A program made the position numbers and the translations under genes. Positions 1-10,704 of a DNA stretch of 64,000 nt are shown here, in pieces. A model generated the notes under the pieces. That model was not told where the DNA came from and ran no database searches. It saw only the letters and a list, made by a program, of their open reading frames with translations. The stretch is from Ruegeria sp. EL01 (GTDB taxonomy: Bacteria; Pseudomonadota; Alphaproteobacteria; Rhodobacterales; Rhodobacteraceae): positions 48,501-112,500 of the forward strand of contig NZ_OMPS01000003.1 in the NCBI RefSeq assembly GCF_900313035.1, in the 5' to 3' direction. Positions within the stretch are counted from its first letter, which is position 1, and each line of letters starts with the position of its first letter.

Positions 1-424
1 GCGCCAGATCGAAACTCCCATCAATCAGTTCATAGACACGATCAGAGAGCTGTATCTCCAGTTTGACCTTGGGGTGTGCTTCCAGGAACTCGGCCAACAG
101 GGGCGCGATGTACATCTTCGAAAACCCACTGGGTGCTGTGAACCGTATCGTTCCGCTGGCCTCCGGGGTATCCACTCCGAGAGCCGCCCGTGCCGCCTGC
201 TCCTGCACGAGCAGTTCTCTTGCGTATGGCAAGAACTCTGCTCCTGCCATTGAAAGCCTGACTCTGCGTGTTGAGCGACGCAAGAGGTCGCACCCGAGTT
301 GTTTTTCAAGTTTCGCAAGCCTCGCACTGGCAACAGCAGGTGCCAGACCAAGATCGTGACCGGCCTTGCTGATGTTTAGTGTCTCAGCCGCTTTAACAAA
401 AAGTCGAACATTTTCCAAGTTCAT
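1..424 (-). CDS. LysR-family transcriptional regulator, N-terminal part (cut by window edge)
   Basis: Reading from an ATG at 424 on the minus strand gives about 141 residues that run off the left edge. The first 60 residues form a winged helix-turn-helix typical of LysR regulators (starts MNLENVRLFVKAAETLN; LEKQLGCDLLRRSTRRV near residues 39-55). The start of the effector-binding domain follows (SGTIRFTAPSGFSK near residues 89-102). This is a DNA-binding one-component regulator; target genes and ligand cannot be told because the ligand domain lies outside the window. It is read away from the gene at 606, so the 180-base gap between them probably holds both promoters. Confidence 0.9.
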   Translation of the reverse strand, partial: MNLENVRLFVKAAETLNISKAGHDLGLAPAVASARLAKLEKQLGCDLLRRSTRRVRLSMAGAEFLPYARELLVQEQAARAALGVDTPEASGTIRFTAPSGFSKMYIAPLLAEFLEAHPKVKLEIQLSDRVYELIDGSFDLA

Positions 425-605
425 AATTATATCCAAATAACGAATTCTGAATACACCTTTTGCCAGTTTAAAGTGCATACTAGAACTGTACTCTACCTTA
501 ACGACAATAAGGTGACCGAAGCTCTCATTAGTAAGTTTAACTGTCACGACGTCAATGCATCTAGCGAGTTGTTTTCGCTGGTGTTGGTTTTGGTGAAGGG
601 GAATA

Positions 606-1199
606 GTGATGATGGCTGTTTTGGCTGCAGTCGAAGTCGGTTTGTCTGTAAAAGAATGCCACCGCGAGTGGCGGGATGATCCTGATTTCGAAGAAAGCCG
701 TTTTGACAACGGCCCAAGTTGTCAAGAGATTGTTCTAGAGGTTTCCACGCATCCAATTGCAGTGGGCAGCTGCCAATTGCTTGATCTTTCTGACGTTTCG
801 GTCAGCTCCGGTGTGATGGAAGGGAACACTCTGGAAACCATTGATGATATTGTACTCGATGACGTGTTCAGATTTTGCTCGAACTCACTCAACGAACCTC
901 AATTTGGCCTGTTCGAAGGTCAATACTTTCTGTGCCTGACGAGCAACTCCAGAACCTTTAAAGCGGTCGGAGAAGTTGTTTTCATGGATGAACTTGGGTT
1001 GCCCATGTTCGGACACATCGTGCGTCTGGAATGGGGGTGTCAAGAGCGCGTCTCACTCACGCTTCCATGCTCGCTGAGCGCAGAGCGAGAATACAGGTTG
1101 ATCCATGTCTCGCAGCTTGAGGACAATGTAATTGATCCATCGGACAATCCGGCTGCTTACTCGATCATTCGCGGTTTGCCTTCTTCTGGTTGTCTCTAA
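606..1199 (+). CDS. Hypothetical protein, about 197 aa
   Basis: An open frame with GTG at 606 followed directly by ATG at 609 and 612; AAGGGG at 596-601 fits a start at 609. I do not recognise the family. The protein is acidic, has no signal peptide or membrane segment and contains scattered cysteines. It has a middle segment VVFMDELGLPMFGHIVRLEW that looks like a beta-rich soluble domain. It precedes the RTX/Hint gene by about 110 bases on the same strand, so the two could be transcribed together. No function is proposed. Confidence 0.6.
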   Translation: MMMAVLAAVEVGLSVKECHREWRDDPDFEESRFDNGPSCQEIVLEVSTHPIAVGSCQLLDLSDVSVSSGVMEGNTLETIDDIVLDDVFRFCSNSLNEPQFGLFEGQYFLCLTSNSRTFKAVGEVVFMDELGLPMFGHIVRLEWGCQERVSLTLPCSLSAEREYRLIHVSQLEDNVIDPSDNPAAYSIIRGLPSSGCL

Positions 1200-1309
1200 G
1201 CCGGGGTTGCAACAGATGCGCGCTGCAAAGGAACAAGAACAACTAATTTCGCTTCAGACGAATTCGACACAGGCAACGCAATAGCCGTCATTAAGATTGG
1301 GAGGACTAA

Positions 1310-3466
1310 ATGGCTACAATTAACGGAACTTCCGTTGGCGATGTTATCAATGGTGGCGAAGCTGATGACACTATTCATGGGAATGGTGGTAACGACGTTA
1401 TCTACGGCGATTCAGTCGATCAAAACAACTACAATCTGATAGACAATGCGAACTTCACAGCGAGCAGCTTTGGCGCGCCTTCAGCGGCGGGCTGGGTCAA
1501 TTCTGGACCAGGGACTATCAATGTAGCAACCGGCCCAGGGGCGGACTACGCGTCCATTATCTCCAATGGTGGGACGACATCCCTGACGAATACTGCAGAT
1601 GGTACATTCACCGGGGATATCTTTAACGCCAGCGTTGACGTGCGCTCTGCAAATGTGCTCGGGGGAAGTGCAACAGCGCGCCTTGAGATTCTGGTGAATG
1701 GCGTCGTGGTGAGTACCGAAGAACACACATTCACAGCCTCAGGTCAAACTCAAACACTATCGACAACCATAGATCCAGCGGCATTCCCCGCACTTGCCGG
1801 AGGGACAATAGAGTTTCGTGTGTCCACGGTGGGGAGCGACGCTGATCAACTGGTATTTACCAGTGCCTTTTTGTCCCAAGACAATGATGTACCGTTGCAG
1901 GGTAATGACACACTGGATGGCGGCGCTGGCGATGACACGATCTACGGGGGGGGGGGGGACGATACTATTGTCGGCGGCACGGGCAATGACATAATCGACG
2001 GGGGGTCAGGCGCTGATACAATTGATGCCGGTGACGGTGATGACCTCATACGCAATCTGGCACAAGGTCCTATTGGAACAGGCAACCTCGACAATCAAGC
2101 TGACATTATTAACGCCGGTGCAGGAAATGACACCATTGAAGCATCGTTTGGCAACGATACAATGGATGGCGGGGCTGGCATTGATCACATTGATGCGTCG
2201 GCAATCAGTTTTCAACAAGTCGTAGATTTGGAAGCGGGTACAGGAAGCTTCACGGGAACTGCGACGACTGCACAAGTTATCCTGAATGTTGAAAACTACA
2301 CAAGTGGGAACGGTGCCGACATCATTACCGGATCGTCGGCTGACAACGTCCTCACGACGAATGGCGGACATGACACCGTTGACGGTGGTGCTGGAAATGA
2401 CACTATCAATGCGGGTTCGGGCAATGACATAATCGACGGGGGGTCAGGCGCTGATACGCTTACCGGTGGAGTGGGGAACGATACGTTCATCGTATCATCC
2501 GGTGCCGATGTCATCACCGATTTCAACTCCGGGAATACCGGTGCGATAGATGATGGCAACCAGTCGAACAATGACTTCGTCGACCTTTCAGCCTATTACA
2601 ACTCCACAACGCTTGCCGTATGGAATGCCAATAACCCTGGCAACCAATTTAGTAATCCCCTTGGATGGCTCAGAGCCGATCTTGCCGAAGATGGCGTTCT
2701 GAACGCGGCAGAGGCAGGCTGGACCGCGGGCAATTCCCTGACCTTGCAGACTGGTGGCGCACCGGTTCCAGCAACCAGTCTGACGTTCGACAACACCAAC
2801 GTCGTTTGTTTTGCGGGGGATACGGTAATTACAACGATCCAGGGTGACGTGCCTATCAGCAGACTGAGTGTTGGCGACAATGTCCTGACGCTGGACAATG
2901 GCTACCAACCAATACGGTGGATCGGCTGCCGCACGCTTTCGATGGCGACCCTGATCAGTCATCCCAACCTGATGCCCATCCGGATATGTGCCAATGCTTT
3001 GGGTGAAGGGTTGCCGTCAAAAGACCTGCTCGTGTCACCTCAACATCGCGTGCTGGTCAATTCAAAGATATCCAAGCGAATGTTCGGCCAATACGAAGTG
3101 CTGGTTGCTGCAAAACAGTTGCTGGAGATTGACGGGATTGATGTCGCCGAAGACGTTACTCTGGTCGACTACTGGCATATCCTTTTCGATCAGCATGAGA
3201 TCGTCTTTTCCAACGGTGCCTTGGCAGAGAGTCTTTTTACCGGCCCGGAGGCGATCAAAAACCTGCAACCCGCAGCCCGGGACGAGATATTCGAGATATT
3301 TCCAGAACTCCGCGAAGCGACATACGAAAGCACTCCATGTCGTCAGCTCGTCTCGGGGAAGATGGGGCGAAAGCTCGCTGCGCGATGCGCGCGCAACAGC
3401 AAGTTCTTGTTTGATGGCGGGCATCAGGCGGTTGGTGCCGTTGCCGACCAGTTCATGACACATTGA
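1310..3466 (+). CDS. RTX (haemolysin-type Ca2+-binding) protein with C-terminal Hint domain
   Basis: 718 residues, start ATG at 1310 behind GGGAGGA. Glycine/aspartate nonapeptide repeats of the RTX type occur at about residues 13-34, 196-247, 265-297 and 350-395; they bind calcium after secretion. Residues about 40-190 look like a beta-sandwich without RTX repeats. From about residue 500 a Hint (hedgehog/intein) domain begins: CFAGDTVITT carries the candidate nucleophile Cys500 and SPQHRVLV the conserved His motif. Such proteins are common in Rhodobacteraceae and are usually exported by type I secretion; no exporter genes are here. The Hint domain suggests self-cleavage or self-attachment, which is family inference. 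A 13-G run and a 40-bp internal duplication lie in the repeat region. Confidence 0.9.
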   Translation: MATINGTSVGDVINGGEADDTIHGNGGNDVIYGDSVDQNNYNLIDNANFTASSFGAPSAAGWVNSGPGTINVATGPGADYASIISNGGTTSLTNTADGTFTGDIFNASVDVRSANVLGGSATARLEILVNGVVVSTEEHTFTASGQTQTLSTTIDPAAFPALAGGTIEFRVSTVGSDADQLVFTSAFLSQDNDVPLQGNDTLDGGAGDDTIYGGGGDDTIVGGTGNDIIDGGSGADTIDAGDGDDLIRNLAQGPIGTGNLDNQADIINAGAGNDTIEASFGNDTMDGGAGIDHIDASAISFQQVVDLEAGTGSFTGTATTAQVILNVENYTSGNGADIITGSSADNVLTTNGGHDTVDGGAGNDTINAGSGNDIIDGGSGADTLTGGVGNDTFIVSSGADVITDFNSGNTGAIDDGNQSNNDFVDLSAYYNSTTLAVWNANNPGNQFSNPLGWLRADLAEDGVLNAAEAGWTAGNSLTLQTGGAPVPATSLTFDNTNVVCFAGDTVITTIQGDVPISRLSVGDNVLTLDNGYQPIRWIGCRTLSMATLISHPNLMPIRICANALGEGLPSKDLLVSPQHRVLVNSKISKRMFGQYEVLVAAKQLLEIDGIDVAEDVTLVDYWHILFDQHEIVFSNGALAESLFTGPEAIKNLQPAARDEIFEIFPELREATYESTPCRQLVSGKMGRKLAARCARNSKFLFDGGHQAVGAVADQFMTH
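1946..1958 (+). repeat. Run of 13 G inside the RTX gene
   Basis: Thirteen consecutive G, coding for four glycines (residues 213-216) and the first base of an Asp codon. Homopolymers of this length slip during replication. A change of one base would shift the frame before most RTX repeats and the Hint domain, so it may act as a phase-variation switch or may be a source of sequencing error. Confidence 0.85.
1980..2457 (+). repeat. Exact 40-bp direct repeat within the RTX gene (1980-2019 and 2418-2457)
   Basis: The same 40 bases, encoding GNDIIDGGSGADT-like RTX sequence, occur at 1980-2019 and 2418-2457. The copies are 438 bases (146 codons) apart and in the same frame, so recombination between them would delete or duplicate part of the repeat region without breaking the gene. 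Confidence 0.9.
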
Positions 3467-3561
3467 GGATGTGCCGTGCCCTACAAAAGCTACATACACC
3501 TGTTTTATTTGATTGGGGATACATGCCCCGGTGACCAGTGCTAACAATGCGGGGTATTCCC

Positions 3562-3915
3562 ATGACCATAGAAACTACCGACGGTCGCGGTTCGAAATTC
3601 ATTTCCTTTGCGGACGTCAGATCAGACGTGCTTACTGGGTCATCTTCCATCAAGCTGGCAGCCGTCCTGTGTTCAGACGCAAAGATGACGCGACCGAATT
3701 GGTTCTTTGAGTACCATGACAGCTTGAACAACGTTTTTGTTCTTGGGAGCAGATCAAATACGCGCCGCCCTTTCGTGGCAAGCAAGCCAAGTGGCGTTTA
3801 TGGCGTGGCGGCCGAACTGGGTGTGTTACGTGTCGATTTGGAGATTCCGGCTGTTGACGATCACTGTCAGCCCCAAAAGAGCTGCGACGTCCCGCAAGCA
3901 AGAAGAGTATCATGA
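3562..3915 (+). CDS. Hypothetical protein, about 117 aa
   Basis: Open frame ending at 3915. The ATG at 3562 has GGGG a few bases upstream and is preferred to the first ATG at 3538. The product (MTIETTDGRGSKFISFADVR...) has no signal peptide or recognised domain. Its end overlaps by four bases the start of the next open frame at 3912, which supports both as genes in one transcript. No function is proposed. Confidence 0.45.
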   Translation: MTIETTDGRGSKFISFADVRSDVLTGSSSIKLAAVLCSDAKMTRPNWFFEYHDSLNNVFVLGSRSNTRRPFVASKPSGVYGVAAELGVLRVDLEIPAVDDHCQPQKSCDVPQARRVS

Positions 3916-4286
3916 ACACAAAAGCCTTCGCCGGCTTAAATGGCGACCATCGGGCAGGGGTATCTGAAATGGATAACCCGACCGATATCTCACCGCACAC
4001 CACTCACGCACCAAACACCTCAACAAAGGGAGGATCAGCCATCCGAACTATCAGTCCAGTCGTTGCACTTCTATGCGCACTCGCCTTTTCCGGCTGCAAC
4101 AATCCAACTTATTACGAAACTGCTCCGGTTGACATCGAGACATCTAAAGGAGTTGTGACCTGTCAGCTATACACGCCTAGCGTCGTCGTTTGGGATCAGG
4201 CGGTTCTCGCCCCCGAGAGCATGTCAATTCCTGAAGCGGACAGCATCTGTAAGAACGAAGGACTCCGCCGCAAAGAAGCGAGTTAA
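3912..4286 (+). CDS. Small putative lipoprotein
   Basis: 124 residues from the ATG at 3912. A hydrophobic segment and lipobox VALLCALAFSGC sit at about residues 50-62; an internal start closer to it is possible, because about 45 hydrophilic residues precede it. After the lipobox cysteine the mature part (about 60 residues) contains KGVVTCQLYT and a second cysteine. It resembles small conserved roseobacter proteins of unknown function; this is recalled, not searched. If lipidated it would sit in the periplasm on the inner or outer membrane. Confidence 0.6.
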   Translation: MNTKAFAGLNGDHRAGVSEMDNPTDISPHTTHAPNTSTKGGSAIRTISPVVALLCALAFSGCNNPTYYETAPVDIETSKGVVTCQLYTPSVVVWDQAVLAPESMSIPEADSICKNEGLRRKEAS

Positions 4287-4415
4287 CGTGACCTCCAGTT
4301 TGCGGCTGCCCGGCCCTGCTCCCCCTCCGCCGAAACGGCAGGGTCGGGTTCAATCGGTTCTGAAGGTGAAGATGTAATGGATTTGCGTTGTTGCACGGAT
4401 GGCCTGATAGGAAAG

Positions 4416-4785
4416 GGCTCTGTCGCAAATTCTTTCATGGATCAGAGCGAGTGATCTGTCTAGACGGAGTTATCCCGCGAGCGCCGCAAACTGACGAAAG
4501 CCACATTCCAGCTGGCCGAGCTGCCCCCTGCGGATCATGTGAGCCACTTCGATCCCCGCAAGCGTCGCTGCAGCTGTGGCAAAGCTTTTGAACCCCAACA
4601 TCGGTCGCGTGAGCCTTTTGATGAAACGGTGATCCTGTTCAATCATGTTGTTGAGATACTTTGATCTGACGGTGTCGATCTTCACAGGTATCCGCAGCCG
4701 CTTGAAGATCTTGTTGACCTCTTTGATACCGGCCGCGTTGCTTCTGCTTTTATCAATGGTGATCCGCTTCGGGATGCCATTGTTG
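4416..4785 (-). pseudogene. IS6-family (IS26-like) element remnant: transposase C-terminus and one terminal repeat
   Basis: On the minus strand, 4785 down to 4470 encodes the C-terminal third of an IS6-type DDE transposase. Diagnostic stretches are ITIDKSRSNAAGIKEVNKIF, KIDTVRSKYLNNMIEQDHRF and RPMLGFKSFATAAATLAGIE, the last containing the region after the final catalytic residue. GGCTCTGTCGCAAATTC at 4416 is the matching outer terminal repeat. The N-terminal two thirds and the other end are missing: the coding sequence stops exactly where the IS5-type element starts at 4786 and does not resume after it. It is therefore a dead fragment. Confidence 0.88.
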
Positions 4786-5836
4786 GGCTTTGTTGCACAA
4801 ATCGGTTGTAGGGATTCATGTCGTGAATCCAGCATGATAGCTAGTAGGTATGAGCAGCTGGACCCCAACAAAGTACAAGACCACAAACTGGTCTTCTTAC
4901 AATGCTAGTCTGAAGCAGCGTGGATCGCTGTCGATCTGGTTTGATCCTGAAATGGTCTGGGTGCCACCGCCGAGTGGCAAGCGCGGTCGGCAACATAGCT
5001 TCAGTGACGCTGCGATCCAAGCTTGCCTGACCTTGAAGGTTCTGTTCGGACTGCCATTACGGCAGACCACTGGTTTTGTACAAAGCCTGCTAAAGTTGGT
5101 CGGACTGGACTGGGCCGCACCTGATTTCAGCACTCTTTGCCGTCGTCAGAAGACGCTGAACGTGAGCCTGCCGTATCGCGGCGGTACTGGCCCGTTGAAT
5201 CTTCTTATCGATAGCACTGGCATCAAGTCGGAAGGTGAAGGCGAATGGAATGCCCGCAAGCACGGCGGGTCCAAACGGCGCACCTGGCGTAAGATACACA
5301 TTGGAATTGACGAAGAAACACTGGAAGTGCGGGCTGTCGAGGTCACCAGCAGCAACATCGGGGATGCTCCCGTGTTGCCGGAACTTCTGGACCAAATCCC
5401 TCCTGATCAGGTCATCGGCAGTGTCACAGCAGACGGGGCGTATGACACGCGCAAATGTCACGAGGCGATAGCCGCCCGAAATGCCCACGCGGTAATCCCA
5501 CCTCGCAAGAACGCCAAACCATGGAAGCCCACGAGCGCCGGTGCCACGGCACGCAACGAAGCGGTCAATGCTCAGCGATACCTAGGCCGCGCCCTGTGGC
5601 GACGATGGAGCGGATACCATCGCCGCAGCCGTGTCGAGACAAAGATGCATTGCGTGAAGCTGCTGGGGCAAAGCCTCATGGCTCGGGACTTTGACAGGCA
5701 GGTCGCGGAAATCCAAATTCGCGTTGCCGTGCTAAACCGCTACACAGCTATTGGCATACCCATCACCGAGGCCGTAGGATAAGTCCGCCCGGGGAAAGGG
5801 GAACTCCGACCTGCACCCGATTTGTACAACAGAGCC
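4786..5836 (+). mobile_element. Complete IS5-family (IS903-like) insertion sequence, copy 1
   Basis: 1051 bp bounded by imperfect inverted repeats: GGCTTTGTTGCACAAATCGG at the left, and the same with two mismatches (GGCTCTGTTGTACAAATCGG) read inward from 5836. It carries one full-length transposase. No target duplication is visible: the nine bases before it (CCATTGTTG) differ from those after it (GTTTTTCGG). The left flank is an IS6 remnant and the right flank a truncated toxin gene, so a deletion beside the element after insertion is likely. A second, clearly different copy lies at 19267-20316. Confidence 0.9.
4850..5782 (+). CDS. IS5-family transposase
   Basis: 310 residues, full length for the family. 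It begins MSSWTPTKYKTTNWSSYNAS. The DDE-type catalytic core shows LLIDSTGIK (first Asp), VTADGAYDTRKCH (second Asp) and the C-terminal region RRWSGYHRRSRVETKMHCVK with the final Glu in the Y(2)R(3)E-type motif. It catalyses cut-and-paste movement of the surrounding element using the terminal repeats. The frame is intact, so the element may still be active. It is closely similar along its whole length to the transposase at 19330, but with many substitutions. Confidence 0.95.
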   Translation: MSSWTPTKYKTTNWSSYNASLKQRGSLSIWFDPEMVWVPPPSGKRGRQHSFSDAAIQACLTLKVLFGLPLRQTTGFVQSLLKLVGLDWAAPDFSTLCRRQKTLNVSLPYRGGTGPLNLLIDSTGIKSEGEGEWNARKHGGSKRRTWRKIHIGIDEETLEVRAVEVTSSNIGDAPVLPELLDQIPPDQVIGSVTADGAYDTRKCHEAIAARNAHAVIPPRKNAKPWKPTSAGATARNEAVNAQRYLGRALWRRWSGYHRRSRVETKMHCVKLLGQSLMARDFDRQVAEIQIRVAVLNRYTAIGIPITEAVG

Positions 5837-5953
5837 GTTTTTCGGAAAAATGTCTCGGAGTGCAGCGGCCTCATGATTATCGACTTTGATCAGTTCATGA
5901 AGAGACCGAGCAATGCAAGGTGGCATGTTATGGTCAAAAAATACCTTAACCAT
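5837..5953 (-). pseudogene. DUF5615-like PIN-type toxin, truncated by the IS5 element
   Basis: The frame starts at ATG 5953 and keeps only 39 residues (MVKVFFDHNMPPCIARSLHE... to DIFPKN) before running into the IS5 terminal repeat at 5836. The opening hVFFDHNhPP is typical of DUF5615/PIN-like toxins, where the first Asp is part of the active site. Its start overlaps by eight bases (ATGGTTAA) the end of the upstream antitoxin gene, the usual arrangement of these toxin-antitoxin pairs. The C-terminal part with the remaining acidic residues is gone, so the product should be inactive. Confidence 0.75.
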
Positions 5954-6623
5954 GTGCCTCGTCTAAGCTGCGCTCAAACCTAACGCATTTGCGAATGAGT
6001 TTTTCGGGAACTTCATAAATTTTTGAGAGGTAGTTTGTGTCGTTGAACTCAGCAAACTCTTTGTAGATCGTGCCGGTAGAGATTCCGAATTCGTCTAGAA
6101 TTGGGTCACCAAAATGGCGAGTTGGGTCTAAGACCACATCTGCATGGTTCCGTGGTCTCCATCTGGCCACAACTTCCCCTTCGTACTCGAGATCGTTCAG
6201 AGATTGTGACACGATGTCCTTGAAGACTTTTTGATCGGGCCTTTTCTTAGAAAGACTCACGTAGTCACCGTCGTTCTCGATAGCTTCCATCAGTATTTCT
6301 GAACCGTCAGTTTTGAACGACTGAGACGCCAACGGCCTCTCAATACTGAACTTGTCTTGGGCAAACGAAATTGCAAATCTGATAGATTGTAGCGAGACGT
6401 TTGCGTTGCGCATTGCGGCAACGACGCGAACTTCAATCAAGTCTAGAAAACTAATCTCGGTAATTTCATCATCCAAGAATTGATAGTGCGCATTCCAAAG
6501 CGGAAGGTGCGGTCCGCTGCCGCGAGTCCAACGCAGGACTTGCTGCACATTGGTTCCAACCAAACGTGCCGCCTCCCGAGGCGTATAAACACCTTTTCCT
6601 AAAATGGCGTCGTCAAGCGGCAT
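5946..6623 (-). CDS. DUF433-type antitoxin / MerR-like DNA-binding protein
   Basis: 225 residues. The N-terminus (YTPREAARLVGTNVQQVLRW, about residues 12-31) is a MerR-like helix-turn-helix. The C-terminus (DPTRHFGDPILDEFGISTGTIYKEF, about residues 167-191) has the DUF433 pattern that binds the partner toxin. Such proteins neutralise DUF5615-type nucleases and usually repress their own operon. It overlaps the toxin start by eight bases. With the toxin truncated by the IS element, this is now an orphan antitoxin. Assignment is from motif and gene pairing. Confidence 0.75.
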   Translation of the reverse strand: MPLDDAILGKGVYTPREAARLVGTNVQQVLRWTRGSGPHLPLWNAHYQFLDDEITEISFLDLIEVRVVAAMRNANVSLQSIRFAISFAQDKFSIERPLASQSFKTDGSEILMEAIENDGDYVSLSKKRPDQKVFKDIVSQSLNDLEYEGEVVARWRPRNHADVVLDPTRHFGDPILDEFGISTGTIYKEFAEFNDTNYLSKIYEVPEKLIRKCVRFERSLDEAHG

Positions 6624-6679
6624 CAGTGCCCTCCTGTAGTCTGTCTATCGTGGAATGCGCTACAGGGGAATCCGCTAAA

Positions 6680-8866
<2,187 letters not shown>

Positions 8867-8880
8867 AGGCAGGCTCCGGG

Positions 8881-9141
8881 TCAGACCTGAAGGTTTTTTC
8901 TCAGTTTGTTCGTTTGCAAGATCTGATGCGACAGCTTTCGTACTGTCACGTCGATCATCAAGAGGTTCGAATCCAGCCACCAAGCTATTACACGGTCGAT
9001 GCCGCCGCAATCTGGTTCGCCCCGATGCCGGGTCAGCGCCGCCACAGATGTCATGAGCCAGGCAACCTCGTCGATTTGCTGGAACTGTTCGAGCACGGCC
9101 CGTGCGGCCTCGGTCTCAAGGCTGCGTCTGTGGTGAATCAT
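8881..9141 (-). CDS. Hypothetical small protein (86 aa), doubtful
   Basis: Open frame directly upstream of uvrB on the same strand (alternative start at 9177). The product [20 protein letters not shown]... has plausible amphipathic helices and a hydrophobic patch [13 protein letters not shown], but no recognised domain. Its stop lies 14 bases before the uvrB start, compatible with translational coupling. Only the size and position argue for it; it may be a chance frame. Confidence 0.35.
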   Translation of the reverse strand: MIHHRRSLETEAARAVLEQFQQIDEVAWLMTSVAALTRHRGEPDCGGIDRVIAWWLDSNLLMIDVTVRKLSHQILQTNKLRKNLQV

Positions 9142-9292
9142 GTTGTCTGTCCCGCACTTTGGTCGCAGCACATTCACATGCGCTCATGACAGAAGTTGGC
9201 ATTAGAGCGTGCTATATTTCGCCTGATTTCCCGCATTGTCACTATACAGAGTGCGGGCCAGTGGCAGCCCAGATCCGGCATGCTTGGGCAGA

Positions 9293-10249
9293 TCAAGTTG
9301 TAAATCCGACTCGCTCTAGCGCGACGTCTGGCCAGTCTGTGATCTGGGCCGGGTCAGTCACAATAATCTCGGGCCGCCCTGTTTCGGTATCGGGAAACAT
9401 TTTTGTCGGGCCGGTGACATAAGCGTATGACCGACGTGGTTGATCTTCGCCATCGGCGCGATAGCGGGTGAGGATCAGGTTCATGATATCCTCACCGCCA
9501 CCCATATTCCCGTTCGGGATGAACAGTTGATAGGGCTGGGTTAGGCTGCCGGTATTGAACAGAATATGATCGCCCGAGGTTGGCGTGAAGTCGCGCAGCT
9601 CAATGAACACGGTGGTTTCCTGCCCGGCCTTGGCGATTTCGACCAGCCGGTCATAGTCCAGCCGGGTGTTGAACATGTTGATCTGTGGATTGCGACGCTT
9701 GATATCGCGATAGCCTTCGATGATCCGGGCGCGCAGGTCCCACCATGTGGTCAGAGGAGCATAGTTTCGCATAACCGAGCCGTTATTGGCGATCTGGTCC
9801 CAGATCCCGAGTTTGTCAGTCTGTGCCCGACGTTCGGCGTCACGGTAGCGATCGTGCAAATGCGCGAATTCGGCATATCCATATTTCTGAAAATAGGGCG
9901 ACAAGCCTTCCTGAATCATCACCTGTTGAAAGTCGGTGCCGTCCTCCAGTTCCAGATAGCACAGCACACGGCCGAAATTTCCACGGTATTTCTGCAAGGC
10001 CTCTTCGCGCGGTTCGGTTCCGGGCAGGATCAGCTTAATGGTGTCGCCCGGGGTGATCAGTTTCTTGGCGCGGTCAGATGCGGCCTGGCCCATTGGGGTG
10101 ACGGGCTTGCTGCCGGCAAACACCTCTTCAGTGTCCAAAGCCAGAACGCGCAGGCTTTCGCTATTGTCGTTGCCTTCATCCAGAAAGACGCGAACGGTGT
10201 CGCCGTCGACCACACGGTCCACTTTGGCTGTAAATGATGTGCCGGACAT
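9293..10249 (-). CDS. Thermonuclease-family (SNase-like) protein
   Basis: 318 residues, start ATG 10249 with GGAGG upstream. The first 150 residues form a staphylococcal-nuclease-like OB fold: VDGDTVRVFLDE (metal-binding Asp), LRVLALDTEEV (first Arg and the Glu region), RGNFGRVLCYLEL (second Arg) and the closing part DAERRAQTDKLGIW. SNases cleave DNA or RNA in a Ca2+-dependent way. There is no signal peptide, so it would be cytoplasmic unless the start is wrong. The C-terminal 150 residues (for example MFNTRLDYDRLVEIAKAGQE) form an extra domain I do not recognise. Confidence 0.85.
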   Translation of the reverse strand: MSGTSFTAKVDRVVDGDTVRVFLDEGNDNSESLRVLALDTEEVFAGSKPVTPMGQAASDRAKKLITPGDTIKLILPGTEPREEALQKYRGNFGRVLCYLELEDGTDFQQVMIQEGLSPYFQKYGYAEFAHLHDRYRDAERRAQTDKLGIWDQIANNGSVMRNYAPLTTWWDLRARIIEGYRDIKRRNPQINMFNTRLDYDRLVEIAKAGQETTVFIELRDFTPTSGDHILFNTGSLTQPYQLFIPNGNMGGGEDIMNLILTRYRADGEDQPRRSYAYVTGPTKMFPDTETGRPEIIVTDPAQITDWPDVALERVGFTT

Positions 10250-10392
10250 GGGATTCCTCCAAATGGTTTAAATGAACACGGCCATTCTACCATGCCGGGA
10301 CGACAGTTTGTTAACTGTGACAATTGCAATCTTGTCCCGGCGTGCACTCTGACGCATAAACAGGCTCAGCCAAGTGAGTACGGAGAGGCGAC

Positions 10393-10704
10393 ATGCGCGC
10401 ACGGATCTACCAGCCTGCCAGGAATGCGATGACCTCGGGTATGGCCAAGACCCGAAAGTGGGTCCTGGAATATGCCCCGTCTTCTTCGCGCGAGGTTGAT
10501 CCGCTGATGGGGTGGACTTCGTCCAACGATACCCAAACCCAGGTGCGTTTGAAGTTCGACACCAAGGAAGAGGCGTTGGATTACGCCAAAGACAACGGGA
10601 TCGACGTTCAGGTCAGCGAACCCCATAAGCGCAAGCCGAACTTGCGGACACGCGGCTATGGTGAAAATTTCGCGACCGACCGACGTGGTCCCTGGACACA
10701 CTGA
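10393..10704 (+). CDS. NDUFS4-like complex I accessory subunit
   Basis: 103 residues, start ATG 10393. The sequence [36 protein letters not shown] and [16 protein letters not shown] follows the conserved ETC complex I subunit family. In mitochondria its homologue NDUFS4 stabilises the NADH dehydrogenase module; alphaproteobacteria carry the bacterial form, associated with the peripheral arm of NADH:quinone oxidoreductase. It lies directly before the acetyltransferase gene (no gap: stop at 10704, next ATG at 10705). Confidence 0.93.
   Translation: MRARIYQPARNAMTSGMAKTRKWVLEYAPSSSREVDPLMGWTSSNDTQTQVRLKFDTKEEALDYAKDNGIDVQVSEPHKRKPNLRTRGYGENFATDRRGPWTH

Noticed and set aside
1900..2460. Repeated motifs suggesting a CRISPR-like array
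   Set aside because: The periodicity is nine residues of Gly/Asp RTX repeats in a coding frame, not equal DNA repeats with spacers.
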